Shown piece by piece: positions 30,927-39,458 of a stretch of DNA of 64,000 nt. Numbering within the stretch: position 1 is the first letter of the stretch; each line of letters opens with the position of its first letter. The DNA is from Stigmatella aurantiaca (GTDB lineage Bacteria; Myxococcota; Myxococcia; Myxococcales; Myxococcaceae). A model generated the notes under the pieces. The model had not been told where the DNA came from. It worked only from the letters and a program-made list of their open reading frames with translations, and did not search any database. The position numbers and the translations under genes are program-made. The DNA is taken from the NCBI RefSeq assembly GCF_900109545.1, contig NZ_FOAP01000017.1, positions 140,602-204,601 of the forward strand, written 5' to 3'.

Positions 30927-32765
30927 CTAGAGGCCGCTCTGCGGGTGTGTAGTGTGGCAGGTACTGGTGCACTGCTGGAAGGATTCGCGGCCCCCGCCCA
31001 CGTACATGCTCGTGATGGGGCCAAAGTTCTGCTCGTGGCTCTTCGGGTAGCTCTTGTGGCACGAGAGGCACGCGGCCTTGCTGGTGCGCTGCACGCTCTG
31101 CTTCGTCAGGTGGCACTTGCTGCACTGCGCCAAGGAGGTGTCCACCCGCTCGGAGCGGCTGTGCACGAAGTGCACGCGGACGAAGACGGGGCCCTCCAGC
31201 TCGAAGCCCAGGGGCGCGTGGCACGCGGCGCACGCGGCGCGGTTGTCGTTGCCGTGCAGCACCGTGGACAGCTCCCCGCCCTCGCTGTGGCAGCTGTTGC
31301 ACGGGCCCGTGGTGAGCGCCGGTTGGGTGCGCTGCTTCGTGCCCACCTGAATTTCCACCGTCTTGCTGGACGGGATGTCCTCGCCGAGGAACACGCGGCG
31401 GCCCTTGACGGTGACCAGGTAGGTGCCGGGCTCGGCGTTGGCGGGCACGGTGAAGGTCCACGTGTCGCTGACCGGGGCGGCCCAGGCGGCGTGCACCGGA
31501 TCGAACGCGCCGCCGAAGAGCTTGTTGGCGCTGGGAAACGTCCGGAACTGGGAGAAGACGCCATCCTGGGCCGCGGTGCTGATGGTCTGCACGTCCACGG
31601 CGGGGTCCACGAACGCGTCCATGTCGATGATGGCCCGGATGGGCTGGATGCGCTGCGCCGGGCCGATGATCTGCGCCATCATCATGCGTTCGCGGTGTTT
31701 CCTGCGGTAATACGTCGCGGTCGGGTCGAAGAAGGCGCGGTAGTACTGGATGCCCGCGTCGTTGGCGCCAAAGATGACATCATTGTACGTGGGAAGCCAA
31801 CCCACTGGGTGGAGCCGCTTGCCCGACCCATCCTTCAAGGTCAGCCGGAAGGTGACGGCCGTGCCGGGCGCGTAGGTGCCGTCCTTGAGGGGCGGCGTCA
31901 CGGGCGTCACGTCCATGGAGAAGCCGTAGTCATACGCCGGCTGGGCCACTTGCTCCACGGGGATGGTGTACGCGGAAAAGGGGCGCAGCGTCCAGCGCAG
32001 GCGCAGCCCCTGGGTCTTCGCGTTGAGCACCAGGGTCTTCTGCTTGGCCTGCGTGCGGGCGTTGCGCAGCTCCAGCAGCGCCTCCTCCAGGTAGTTGGAC
32101 GCGCCGGTGCAGTCGTGCAGCGCCGGGCAGTCATACGTCCACTGGATGGCGCGGAAGCGGCGCACGAAGAAGTCGTCGGTGTCCTGGCGCTGGCCGTTCT
32201 GGCCGGCGTTCAGGAAGATGGGCGCGCCGGTGAGCCGGCCCGCCTCGTCCACCGGCTCCACGAAGAAGCCGCTCGGCAGGTCCATCCACGCCGCGTTCCG
32301 GTAGAAGCGCCGGCGCTTGTAGCCCTCCTCGCCGCTCAGGATTTCGAACTCCTCATCCACCTTGCGCACGCCCAGCCAGCCCAGGCCCGCGAAGTCGCCG
32401 CTGCGCACCAGCCCCGCGAGCCCCTCGTCCCTCGAGGCGGCCACGCTGGAGCGGATGTCGATCTGGTTGATGTAGACCGTCTGCCCGGCGCGCACGCGCA
32501 GCGGCATGCCCACCCCGTCCTCCACCTCCAGCGCCACGCCCAGCGCCGCCTTCGGCGAGCCGCGCCGCTCGCCCTCCTCCGAGAGCGCCTGGGCCTGCGC
32601 CTCCAGCGCCTCGCCGGTGCCCAGCTCCGCGGGCTGCGCCTCGGGGAGTGCCTCGGGCCCGCCGCAGGCGGTGCTCAGCAGCAGTGCCACCAGCAGCACA
32701 CCCAGCGTTGAGCCCGCGTTGCCGGGAGCATTGCCCTTCACGGTCGGTGCGTTCGTTCCACGCAT
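30927..32765 (-). CDS. Multihaem c-type cytochrome lipoprotein
   Basis: 612 residues. A lipoprotein signal ends at LLLSTACGG. The middle of the protein is a beta-rich extracytoplasmic region with no family I recognise. The C-terminal ~170 residues carry haem-binding motifs CNSCH, CAACH, CSKCH and CLSCH plus CTSTCH, a CX3CH variant. Several free His residues (HFVHS, CHTTH) could be distal ligands. It is probably an electron carrier or terminal reductase anchored in the envelope. The ATG at 32765 follows GGAGGAGGGG. The gene lies directly upstream of FIST with a 34-bp gap. Confidence 0.82.
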   Translation of the reverse strand: MRGTNAPTVKGNAPGNAGSTLGVLLVALLLSTACGGPEALPEAQPAELGTGEALEAQAQALSEEGERRGSPKAALGVALEVEDGVGMPLRVRAGQTVYINQIDIRSSVAASRDEGLAGLVRSGDFAGLGWLGVRKVDEEFEILSGEEGYKRRRFYRNAAWMDLPSGFFVEPVDEAGRLTGAPIFLNAGQNGQRQDTDDFFVRRFRAIQWTYDCPALHDCTGASNYLEEALLELRNARTQAKQKTLVLNAKTQGLRLRWTLRPFSAYTIPVEQVAQPAYDYGFSMDVTPVTPPLKDGTYAPGTAVTFRLTLKDGSGKRLHPVGWLPTYNDVIFGANDAGIQYYRAFFDPTATYYRRKHRERMMMAQIIGPAQRIQPIRAIIDMDAFVDPAVDVQTISTAAQDGVFSQFRTFPSANKLFGGAFDPVHAAWAAPVSDTWTFTVPANAEPGTYLVTVKGRRVFLGEDIPSSKTVEIQVGTKQRTQPALTTGPCNSCHSEGGELSTVLHGNDNRAACAACHAPLGFELEGPVFVRVHFVHSRSERVDTSLAQCSKCHLTKQSVQRTSKAACLSCHKSYPKSHEQNFGPITSMYVGGGRESFQQCTSTCHTTHPQSGL

Positions 32766-33066
32766 GGTGGCCCCTCCTCCACTCTGACTGGGCGCGGTAT
32801 GCGCCCTGGCTTCCCGGCTCCGAGGTGTCACTTGCGGTGTGAGCCCACAGGGGTGGAATTCATGTCCACCAGAGGCTCCGGGAGAGGCCTTTTCGAGCCA
32901 CACGGATAATATCCGCTTCTAGCGGAATGACACAAGAAAATGAGAAATAGTGCTAGCCCGCTGAACAGCAGGTTTATTCAAAATGTATTTTTGTCTTTAC
33001 ATAGGAATGAGACACCGTTGAGGAGACGACTTCCGCACGGGGGCCTACACCCTGGGGCCTCTGGGT
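32766..33066. other. 301-bp AT-richer gap upstream of the cytochrome gene
   Basis: Besides the promoter and palindromes at 32903-32935, the stretch 32930-33005 is unusually AT-rich for this genome. It includes a weak CAAAA/TTTTG hairpin near 32978-32992 that may help end the upstream kinase transcript. No gene is visible. Confidence 0.4.
32903..32935 (-). promoter_or_regulatory. Sigma-70-like promoter overlapped by two palindromes
   Basis: Read on the minus strand, TTGTGT (32935-32930) and TATTAT (32911-32906) are separated by 18 bp, close to a vegetative -35/-10. The -10 lies inside the dyad CGGATAATATCCG (32903-32915). This overlaps a second dyad, CCGCTTCTAGCGG (32913-32925), in the spacer. 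The arrangement is that of an operator covering a promoter, about 140 bp upstream of the multihaem lipoprotein ATG. Confidence 0.5.
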
Positions 33067-34518
33067 TTACGTGGAAGCCGGGGAGTGGGGCAGGCGGACG
33101 GTGAACTCGGTGCCCTGGCCGGGCTGGCTGGAGACGCGGATGGTGCCGCCGTGGGCGTGGACGAGCTGGCGGACGATGTAGAGGCCAAGCCCCACGCCCG
33201 CCTGGCGCTCGGCGCTGGGGGCGCGCTCGAAGCGGCCGAAGATGCGCTGCTGGGCCTCGGGGGCAATGCCGATGCCGTGGTCCTTCACCTTCAAGAGGGT
33301 ATGGCCGGGCTCGTCGTGGACGCTCAGCACCACGGGGGCGCCGCGGCCGAACTTGAAGGCGTTGCTGAGCAGGTTGGTCACCACGCGCTCCAGGCGCAGC
33401 CGGTCCCAGGGCCCCGGGGTGCTGGGCCCCGCGTGCACGGTGAGCGTGCACCCGCTGGCCTGGGCCTGGTCCGCGTGGCGCTCCGCGAGCTGCTGGGCCA
33501 GGGCGGAGAGATTCAAGGGCTCCTTCTCCAGGCGGAGCGCGCCGCTGTCCACCTGGGACAGGTCCAGCAGGTTGTGCACGAGTTGCCCCAGCCGCCGCGT
33601 CTCCTGCTCGGCGTGGGTGAGCCCTTCCTGGAGCTTGCCTTCGGGGCGCTTGCCTTCGGGGGTGCCCGCCAGGGCGCGCAGCCGCCGCAGCCGCAGCTGG
33701 AGCGCGCACAGCGGGTTGCCCAGGTCGTGCGCCGCGACGCCGATGAACTCCAGGGTGCGCTGGGCCTCGGCCTTCAGGCGCAGGTTGTCCAGGGTGAGGG
33801 CGGCGCGGCCCGCGAGGGCCTCCATGAAGGCTTGATCCACGGCGCTGTAGCTGCGCCGGTCGCGGATGGACATCAGCACGAGGACGCCGAGCACCTGGGG
33901 GCCCACGGTGAGGGGGAGGGCGAGGCAGGAGCGCACGGAGAAGGCGCGGAGGAACTGGCCCTCGGGCGTCTCGCGGCACAGGCGCTCCAGGGCGCCTTGG
34001 TCGAAGCGCTGGCCCTGGCCGGTGGTGAGCGCGCGGGCGATGCGGCCCTCGCGGTGCGAGGCCAGCAGGCGCGCGAACTCCTCCAGGCGCGGCTCCAGCT
34101 CGGCGCAGGCGTGCGCGGAGGCCACGGTCTTCGGGGTGCCCTCCTCGCCGGAGAGGAACAAGAGGCAGGCATCGGCGGCCTCGGGCACGCAGAGGCGGGC
34201 CAGGGCGCGCGCGAGCAGCTCGGGGGACTGGACCGAGGGGAGGATGCGGCCGGCGGCGGTGAAGAGGGCCTCGACGCGCTCCACGCGGTGGGGCGAGGCG
34301 CTGGAGGTGGACAGGGCCAGGCGCGGGGCGGTGCCGTTGAGGACGAGGAGGCTGCCGAGGAGCAGCAGGCCGGGGACGAACGTGAGCGGCAGGGCGTCGG
34401 CGTACGTGCTGGGCAGCGAGAGCAGGGCCAGCGCCAGCGCGGTGAGGGGCAGCAGCCCGGACAGGGCAAGGGCGGACAGTCCAATCCCTGCACGTGGCAT
34501 GAAGTTCCGGCGGCGCAT
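33067..34518 (-). CDS. Membrane histidine kinase with GAF domain
   Basis: 483 residues. Two closely spaced hydrophobic helices occur near residues 10-32 and 40-60, with almost no periplasmic loop, so the signal is probably sensed in the cytoplasm or membrane. A GAF domain (~75-240) precedes HisKA with His264 (GVAAHDLGNPL) and HATPase_c ([20 protein letters not shown]). There is no receiver, and no adjacent response regulator gene exists, so it is an orphan kinase. ATG 34518 has GGGGAG upstream; ATG 34500 is an alternative. Confidence 0.88.
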   Translation of the reverse strand: MRRRNFMPRAGIGLSALALSGLLPLTALALALLSLPSTYADALPLTFVPGLLLLGSLLVLNGTAPRLALSTSSASPHRVERVEALFTAAGRILPSVQSPELLARALARLCVPEAADACLLFLSGEEGTPKTVASAHACAELEPRLEEFARLLASHREGRIARALTTGQGQRFDQGALERLCRETPEGQFLRAFSVRSCLALPLTVGPQVLGVLVLMSIRDRRSYSAVDQAFMEALAGRAALTLDNLRLKAEAQRTLEFIGVAAHDLGNPLCALQLRLRRLRALAGTPEGKRPEGKLQEGLTHAEQETRRLGQLVHNLLDLSQVDSGALRLEKEPLNLSALAQQLAERHADQAQASGCTLTVHAGPSTPGPWDRLRLERVVTNLLSNAFKFGRGAPVVLSVHDEPGHTLLKVKDHGIGIAPEAQQRIFGRFERAPSAERQAGVGLGLYIVRQLVHAHGGTIRVSSQPGQGTEFTVRLPHSPAST

Positions 34519-34736
34519 GATGTGAACTCCCCCCCCGCAGAGACCGTGCTTCCGCTCACGTGCGGTCGAACCGCGAGCATTCCTTCGCCCGCGTTGGGGA
34601 GATATTGCCCTTTCGGCAGGGGCGTCTGTCAATAGCCGGACAGGATAAGGCTTTGCGCAGAGGGGAGCGGGGAGGAGCGTGCCTCCTCGCCCCTCCTCGG
34701 CTTGCATACGGAGGTTCCTGCGGTGCTTCTTGCCGT

Positions 34737-35187
34737 ATGGCCCAGCGTTTCTTCAAACTCACCGACGACGTTGAGTTTCCTCACCGCTGGCATCTCGATA
34801 CGCCCATCGATGGTCATGGCCACAAGGTGCATGACTGGGATTTCAAGCGAGGGATGCCCGTTCATGTCGAGGGGCGGTTGAAGATCCCTATCCCCAGTGG
34901 ACATCGAGGGCCAGCCGGATCAGTACCTCGTCCTTGTGGCGACGCGCCTCATCCGATGCATCGATGAACAGGCGTCCGAGGTCAGCTTCTGGACGCCGGA
35001 GCATGGGGTCCCCTCCAAGGTTGGGCAGTACATGGGCGTGGATCGCCTGCGCATCGACAAAACGAAGGCAGGGAACGCCCAGGTGTTCCGGCTTGAAGGG
35101 TGGTCGAGCACCCTGGTCGTCTCCGAGGAGATCAAGAACGCCTTGGAGCGCATGAACGCCACGGGCACGTGGTTCGAGGAAGTCTAG
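34737..35187 (+). pseudogene. Imm11-family gene broken by an internal deletion and frameshift
   Basis: The first part (34737 to about 34895) encodes MAQRFFKLTDDVEFPHRWHL...VEGRLKIPI in one frame. The second part (about 34896-35187) encodes DIEGQPDQYLVLVATRLIRCIDEQ...NATGTWFEEV in the next frame. Together they read as the two ends of an Imm11 protein. The family normally has a further ~40 residues between the RLKIP-like and VDIEGQPDQY blocks, by my recollection of homologues. The missing stretch is not a multiple of three, which explains the frame change. A 97-residue frame starting at 34897 remains open but is probably not functional. Confidence 0.7.
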
Positions 35188-35326
35188 GGGACGGCTCTCC
35201 CGGAGGCCCGCCAGGCTGCCGGGTTCCAGGCGTGGGGGACTTCCCGGTGGCCGCGGAGTGGCCATCCGCCAGCGAGGAGGTTAAGAGGCGAACCCCCTTT
35301 TTTACTCTTCCGCACCCGGACGTCCC

Positions 35327-38300
35327 ATGTCTCTCGTCGAAGGTCTCAAGGTCCGCTACCTCCCCCAGCCCGAGTGGGGCGTGGGGCATCTCGCCGCGCT
35401 GATGGAGGAGGGCGCCAAGGCGGTCATCTTCTTCCCGTCGCGGGAGGACGCGCCGGTGCTCGTGTCCACCAAGGGCGGGGCCCTGGTGTCCTATGCGCTG
35501 CCCGCCGGAGAGCCCATCGTCACCGCGAAGGGGCGCGAGGCCACCGTGGTGAACGAGGAGCCAGGCGCCCGGGGGCTGCGCCGCTACGTCATCCGCTACA
35601 CGGACACGGGCGAGGAGGACGAGATGCCCGAGTCCGAGCTGCGCGCCCTGCCGCCGCGCTCGGACCTGCTCAGCACCCTGCGCGAGGGCCGGGTGGGGGA
35701 TGCCAAGGCCTTCACGCTGCGCAAGCAGGCGCTCGTGCTGGACGACGAGCGGCGCTGTGACGCGCTCGGCGCGCTGCTGGCCAGCCGGGTCATGGTGAAG
35801 CCGCACCAGGTGGGCGTGGTGCAGCGCGTGCTGTCGGCGCGGCGCCCGCGCTTCGTGCTCGCCGACGAGGTGGGCCTGGGCAAGACCATCGAGGCGGGCA
35901 TGGTGTTCAGCGCGCTGCGGCTCGCGGGGCTGGCCCGCCGGGTGCTGGTGGTGGCCCCCAGCCACCTCACGGTGCAGTGGCTGGTGGAGCTGTTCCACAA
36001 GTTCAACCAGCTCTTCACGCTGATGGACTCGGACCGGTACGCCCAGTCCTTGAAGGAGCAGCCGGACGTCTCCCCCTGGGAGCGCTTCCCGCTGGTGGTG
36101 ACGAGCCTGGAGCTGCTCTCGCGCACCGAGGAGCACCGGCGCGCGGTGGCCGAGGACGAGGCGTTCTGGGACCTGGTCATCATCGACGAGGCGCACCACC
36201 TCAAGGGCGAGAAGGCCTTCGAGGCGGCCCAGGGGCTGGCGGAGAACAGCTGGGGGCTCCTGCTCCTCACGGCGACGCCCATGCAGTTGGACCCCGCCGA
36301 GTACCACGGGCTGCTCACCCTCATCGACGCGGCCACGGCGCCCACGGTGAAGGGCTTCGAGGAGCGGCTGGCGCGGCAGGAGGAGCTGTCGGGCGCGGTG
36401 CGCGCGCTGCTGGAGGGCGGTGAGCCGGCCGCGGCCGTGAAGGCGCTGGCCAAGCGCTTCCCCGGGGACGCGAAGCTCCAGGGGCTGAAGGAGCGTGAGG
36501 CGCTGCTGGAGCACCTGGCGGAGACCTACAGCCTGTCCGAGCGGCTGGTGCGCAACCGGCGCGCGGTGGTGGGCGGTTTCTCCACGCGGCGGCTGCACCG
36601 CCACCCCGTGCAGCTCTCCGCCGAGGAACTGAAGACGCGGGACGCGGCGCTGGCGGCCCTGGCGGGCTCCTCGCTCCGGGGCGCGCCGCTGGCCAACGTG
36701 CTGCGGCGGCTGGAGTCGAGCTCCGCGGCGTTCGCGGGCGCGGTGGGCGCGAACCCGGTGCTCAAGGCGGCGAACCTCAAGCTGCCCGTGCGGGATGCGA
36801 AGCTCACCGCCTTCCTGGGCGTGCTGCGCGGCGTCTGGGCGCAGGAGCGGGACGCGAAGGTGCTGGTCTTCACCGAGAGCCGCGACACGCTGGAGGCGCT
36901 CCAGGCGGAGCTGGGGCGCGAGGGCATCGAGGCGCTCGGCTACCACGGAGACCTGCCGCTCGTGGAACGGGACCGGCAGGTGGCGCGCTTCCGGGACCCC
37001 GAGGGGCCGCTGGTGCTCTTGTGCACGGAGGTGGGCGGCGAGGGGCGCAACTTCCAGTTCGCGCACCACCTGGTGCACTACGACTTGCCGTGGAGCCCGG
37101 CGACGGTGGAGCAGCGCATCGGCCGCCTGGACCGCATCGGACAGTCGAAGCCGGTGGAGATCCACGTCTTCGAGCCCGCGGGGACGCTGGCCTCGGACGT
37201 GCTGATGATGCTGGCGGATGCGGTGGGGGTGTTCGGCGAGACGGTGGGCGGCCTGGACGCGGTGCTGGAGGAGGTGGAGCCCCGGCTGTCGGAGCTGGCG
37301 CTGCTGCCGCGCGAGGCGCGGGTGGCGTACGCGGCGGAGCTGAAGGCGAAGGTGGAGGCGGCGCGGGCGCAGGTGAAGCGCGCGTATGATCCGTTGCTGG
37401 ACCTGCGCTCCTTCGACAAGCCGGCGGTGGAGCGGCTGGTGGCGCGGGCCCAGGCGCGCATGGGCATCGAGGAGGACGAGGACGAGGAGACGGGCGCGCT
37501 GGAGGATGGGCTGTGGGGCGTGGCCCGGGACTTGGACGAGCGGCTGGAGGAGACCGTCACGGAGCTGGCCAAGCGGGTGGGCATCCGGGTGGATACGGAC
37601 GATGAGGTGGACGCGTTCCAGTGCGCGTTCCACTTCGGCCACGCGCTCAACGTGGAGGGCCTGCCGGGGCTGGACGTGATGGAGGACCGGACGGTGCTGG
37701 GCACCTTCTGGCGCGATACGGCGGTGGAGGCCGAGGAGCTGGAGTACTTCGCGACGGGCCACTCGCTGGTGGAGGCGCTGTTCGGCTTCCTGCGGGATGG
37801 GCCGTACGGGCGCAGCGGCTTCCGCTTCATCGAGAAGCGGGGGACGCTGAAGGCCAAGGGGCTGGAGTTCCTCTACCACGTGCAGTTGCCGGAGCCGGAG
37901 GACACCTCGCCGGGCGCGCGGGTGCCGAGCCGGCAGATCGCGCGCTTCCTGGAGCGGACGCTGCTGCACGTGGCGGTGGCGGAAGGGCAGGGCGGGCCGA
38001 AGGCGGAGCCGGGCCTGCTGTCCTCGCTAGAGGCGGACGGCAAGGCGCTCAAGGGCGACGAGGTGGCGCGCGCCTTCCCGGGCTTCAGCCTCTTCGTGGA
38101 GGCGGCGGTGCCGGTGGCCAAGAAGGCGGCGGAGGCGGAGCTGGGAAAGCTGGCGGCGAAGGCGAAGAAAGCCATCGAGGCCGAGCGGGACGCGGCCCTC
38201 TCCCGGATGAAGCTGTCCCTGGGCCACCAGGGCCTCTCGGACGAGGCGGTGCAGGAGCAGCTCGACGCGGAGAGCCTGCACTACGACCGGCTGCTCCGGG

Positions 38301-38359
38301 CACTGTCGGGGGCGAAGGTGACGCTCGACTCCGCCTGCGGCTTCGTCATCAACCGCTGA
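35327..38359 (+). CDS. RapA/HepA-like SNF2-family helicase
   Basis: 1010 residues. The N-terminal region (~1-110) looks like beta-rich Tudor-like elements. The SNF2 motor has motif I DEVGLGKT with Lys186, DEAH at 287-290, LLTATPMQL, and in the second lobe FTESRDTLEAL, ALGYHGDL, CTEVGGEGRNFQ and RIGRLDRIGQ. A long C-terminal domain (~620-1010) resembles that of RapA, which recycles RNA polymerase after transcription. DNA translocation without strand separation is expected. It lies convergent with the CD-NTase gene, 21 bp apart. Defence-associated SNF2 proteins exist, but the architecture here fits the housekeeping RapA type better. Confidence 0.87.
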   Translation: MSLVEGLKVRYLPQPEWGVGHLAALMEEGAKAVIFFPSREDAPVLVSTKGGALVSYALPAGEPIVTAKGREATVVNEEPGARGLRRYVIRYTDTGEEDEMPESELRALPPRSDLLSTLREGRVGDAKAFTLRKQALVLDDERRCDALGALLASRVMVKPHQVGVVQRVLSARRPRFVLADEVGLGKTIEAGMVFSALRLAGLARRVLVVAPSHLTVQWLVELFHKFNQLFTLMDSDRYAQSLKEQPDVSPWERFPLVVTSLELLSRTEEHRRAVAEDEAFWDLVIIDEAHHLKGEKAFEAAQGLAENSWGLLLLTATPMQLDPAEYHGLLTLIDAATAPTVKGFEERLARQEELSGAVRALLEGGEPAAAVKALAKRFPGDAKLQGLKEREALLEHLAETYSLSERLVRNRRAVVGGFSTRRLHRHPVQLSAEELKTRDAALAALAGSSLRGAPLANVLRRLESSSAAFAGAVGANPVLKAANLKLPVRDAKLTAFLGVLRGVWAQERDAKVLVFTESRDTLEALQAELGREGIEALGYHGDLPLVERDRQVARFRDPEGPLVLLCTEVGGEGRNFQFAHHLVHYDLPWSPATVEQRIGRLDRIGQSKPVEIHVFEPAGTLASDVLMMLADAVGVFGETVGGLDAVLEEVEPRLSELALLPREARVAYAAELKAKVEAARAQVKRAYDPLLDLRSFDKPAVERLVARAQARMGIEEDEDEETGALEDGLWGVARDLDERLEETVTELAKRVGIRVDTDDEVDAFQCAFHFGHALNVEGLPGLDVMEDRTVLGTFWRDTAVEAEELEYFATGHSLVEALFGFLRDGPYGRSGFRFIEKRGTLKAKGLEFLYHVQLPEPEDTSPGARVPSRQIARFLERTLLHVAVAEGQGGPKAEPGLLSSLEADGKALKGDEVARAFPGFSLFVEAAVPVAKKAAEAELGKLAAKAKKAIEAERDAALSRMKLSLGHQGLSDEAVQEQLDAESLHYDRLLRALSGAKVTLDSACGFVINR

Positions 38360-38361
38360 GC

Positions 38362-38376
38362 GCAAAGGCGCTTTGC
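38362..38376. terminator. Short hairpin between helicase and CD-NTase genes
   Basis: GCAAAG (38362-38367) and CTTTGC (38371-38376) form a perfect six-base stem in the 21-bp gap between two convergent stop codons. An overlapping alternative pairs GCAAAGG with CCTTTGC at 38385-38391. Confidence 0.45.
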
Positions 38377-38380
38377 AAGG

Positions 38381-39265
38381 TCAGCCTTTGCGGTAGAACT
38401 CACCGAAAAGGTTGATCAGCCGGGTGTGGGCACTGGAAGGATTCGAGTCGCTTTCCTCGCGAGCGAGCCGTGCCTGCCGCGCCGCGCCTGCGAGCACCTG
38501 ATGAGCGGCCTCTCTCTGGGTGGGACTCATCAGGTGGTCCACGGCGGGGCCCAGGTGGGCAGGGTCGGGACACGGGCTTTGCACGCGCTGGCTCAAGTGG
38601 GTGAAGAGCCGCTCCAGTCCTTCGAGATAATCCCTGGGAGGGGTGTTGAACGCGCTGTAACTCATCACCTCCAGATGAAACGAGCGCAGCGGTGAAGAGC
38701 CATGCGTGCGTTTCCAATGCTTGACGGCCTTGAGGAGCGGCTTGAGCTTCTTTCCCGCAGTTTCGTTGGCCTCGGTGCTGCGCTGCTTATGGATGTTGGG
38801 GCTGGTTCGGATCCACTGCCCGGTGTCCTTCTCGGGGATGAGGAAGACCTCTTGGCCGGAAGAGGGGTCGGCGTAGGCGGGCACTACATCGAAAGCGATG
38901 CCCGACTCTTCGAAGCCGATGTGCACCGAGTGATTCTGGAGGCGGGGCCCCTTGTTGGACCACTCTTGCTTGAGTGCCTGCTGCACCTGCTTGAACACCG
39001 CGTCCATGGAGATGGTGCTGGAGGCCGAGGCAAGCGGAGAGGAGAGCGAGGCGGCCCCCAGCACGACGAAGAGATCGATGTCGTGCAGCGGCCGGATGGC
39101 GGTGTTCCGGCTGTAAGAACCCGAAAGGAAGACCTTCTTCGCCTGGAGCCGCTGGACCAGGCACTCCCGCACCTGGGTCTGCTGGCGGACGACTTCCTGT
39201 TGCTGCCCCTCCGTCAATTCCAGGGATTGGATGAATCGCTCCAATGCCTCACGCACGCTCCACAT
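38381..39265 (-). CDS. CD-NTase (cGAS/DncV-like nucleotidyltransferase), apparently without a CBASS effector
   Basis: 294 residues. The SMODS-type active site is complete: GSYSRNTAIRPLHDIDLFV at 49-67 with Asp62 and Asp64, and a third Asp126 in IAFDVVPAY. A helical C-terminal half (KHWKRTH...LEVMSYSAF) matches the OAS-like second domain. Such enzymes make cyclic di- or trinucleotides that activate effectors during phage infection. GGAG precedes the ATG. Third codon positions look less GC-biased than in neighbours, compatible with transfer. No recognised effector, E2/JAB partner or HORMA/TRIP13 gene is adjacent. The nearest same-strand gene is an alpha/beta hydrolase 193 bp upstream. Confidence 0.85.
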   Translation of the reverse strand: MWSVREALERFIQSLELTEGQQQEVVRQQTQVRECLVQRLQAKKVFLSGSYSRNTAIRPLHDIDLFVVLGAASLSSPLASASSTISMDAVFKQVQQALKQEWSNKGPRLQNHSVHIGFEESGIAFDVVPAYADPSSGQEVFLIPEKDTGQWIRTSPNIHKQRSTEANETAGKKLKPLLKAVKHWKRTHGSSPLRSFHLEVMSYSAFNTPPRDYLEGLERLFTHLSQRVQSPCPDPAHLGPAVDHLMSPTQREAAHQVLAGAARQARLAREESDSNPSSAHTRLINLFGEFYRKG

Positions 39266-39458
39266 GTCCGCTCCTTTATTTTTCGCGTCCAGGAAAAGAG
39301 ACGGAAAAAGGCGCAGGGAGCCGTCGCGGCCAAGTGCGTTTCTTCACCGCTCCTGGTTCATCTTGTTTGCGCAGCAAGGAGGCCTCCACGACGATTCCCA
39401 GCCTGGAGATCTCCGTGGTGACCCGGTACGCGCCCCCGCTGCGCCCCCATGGTTTCCC

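Noticed and set aside
35327..38359. A DISARM or other defence SNF2 protein
   Set aside because: The C-terminal region resembles RapA, and no methylase or phospholipase-like partners are adjacent.
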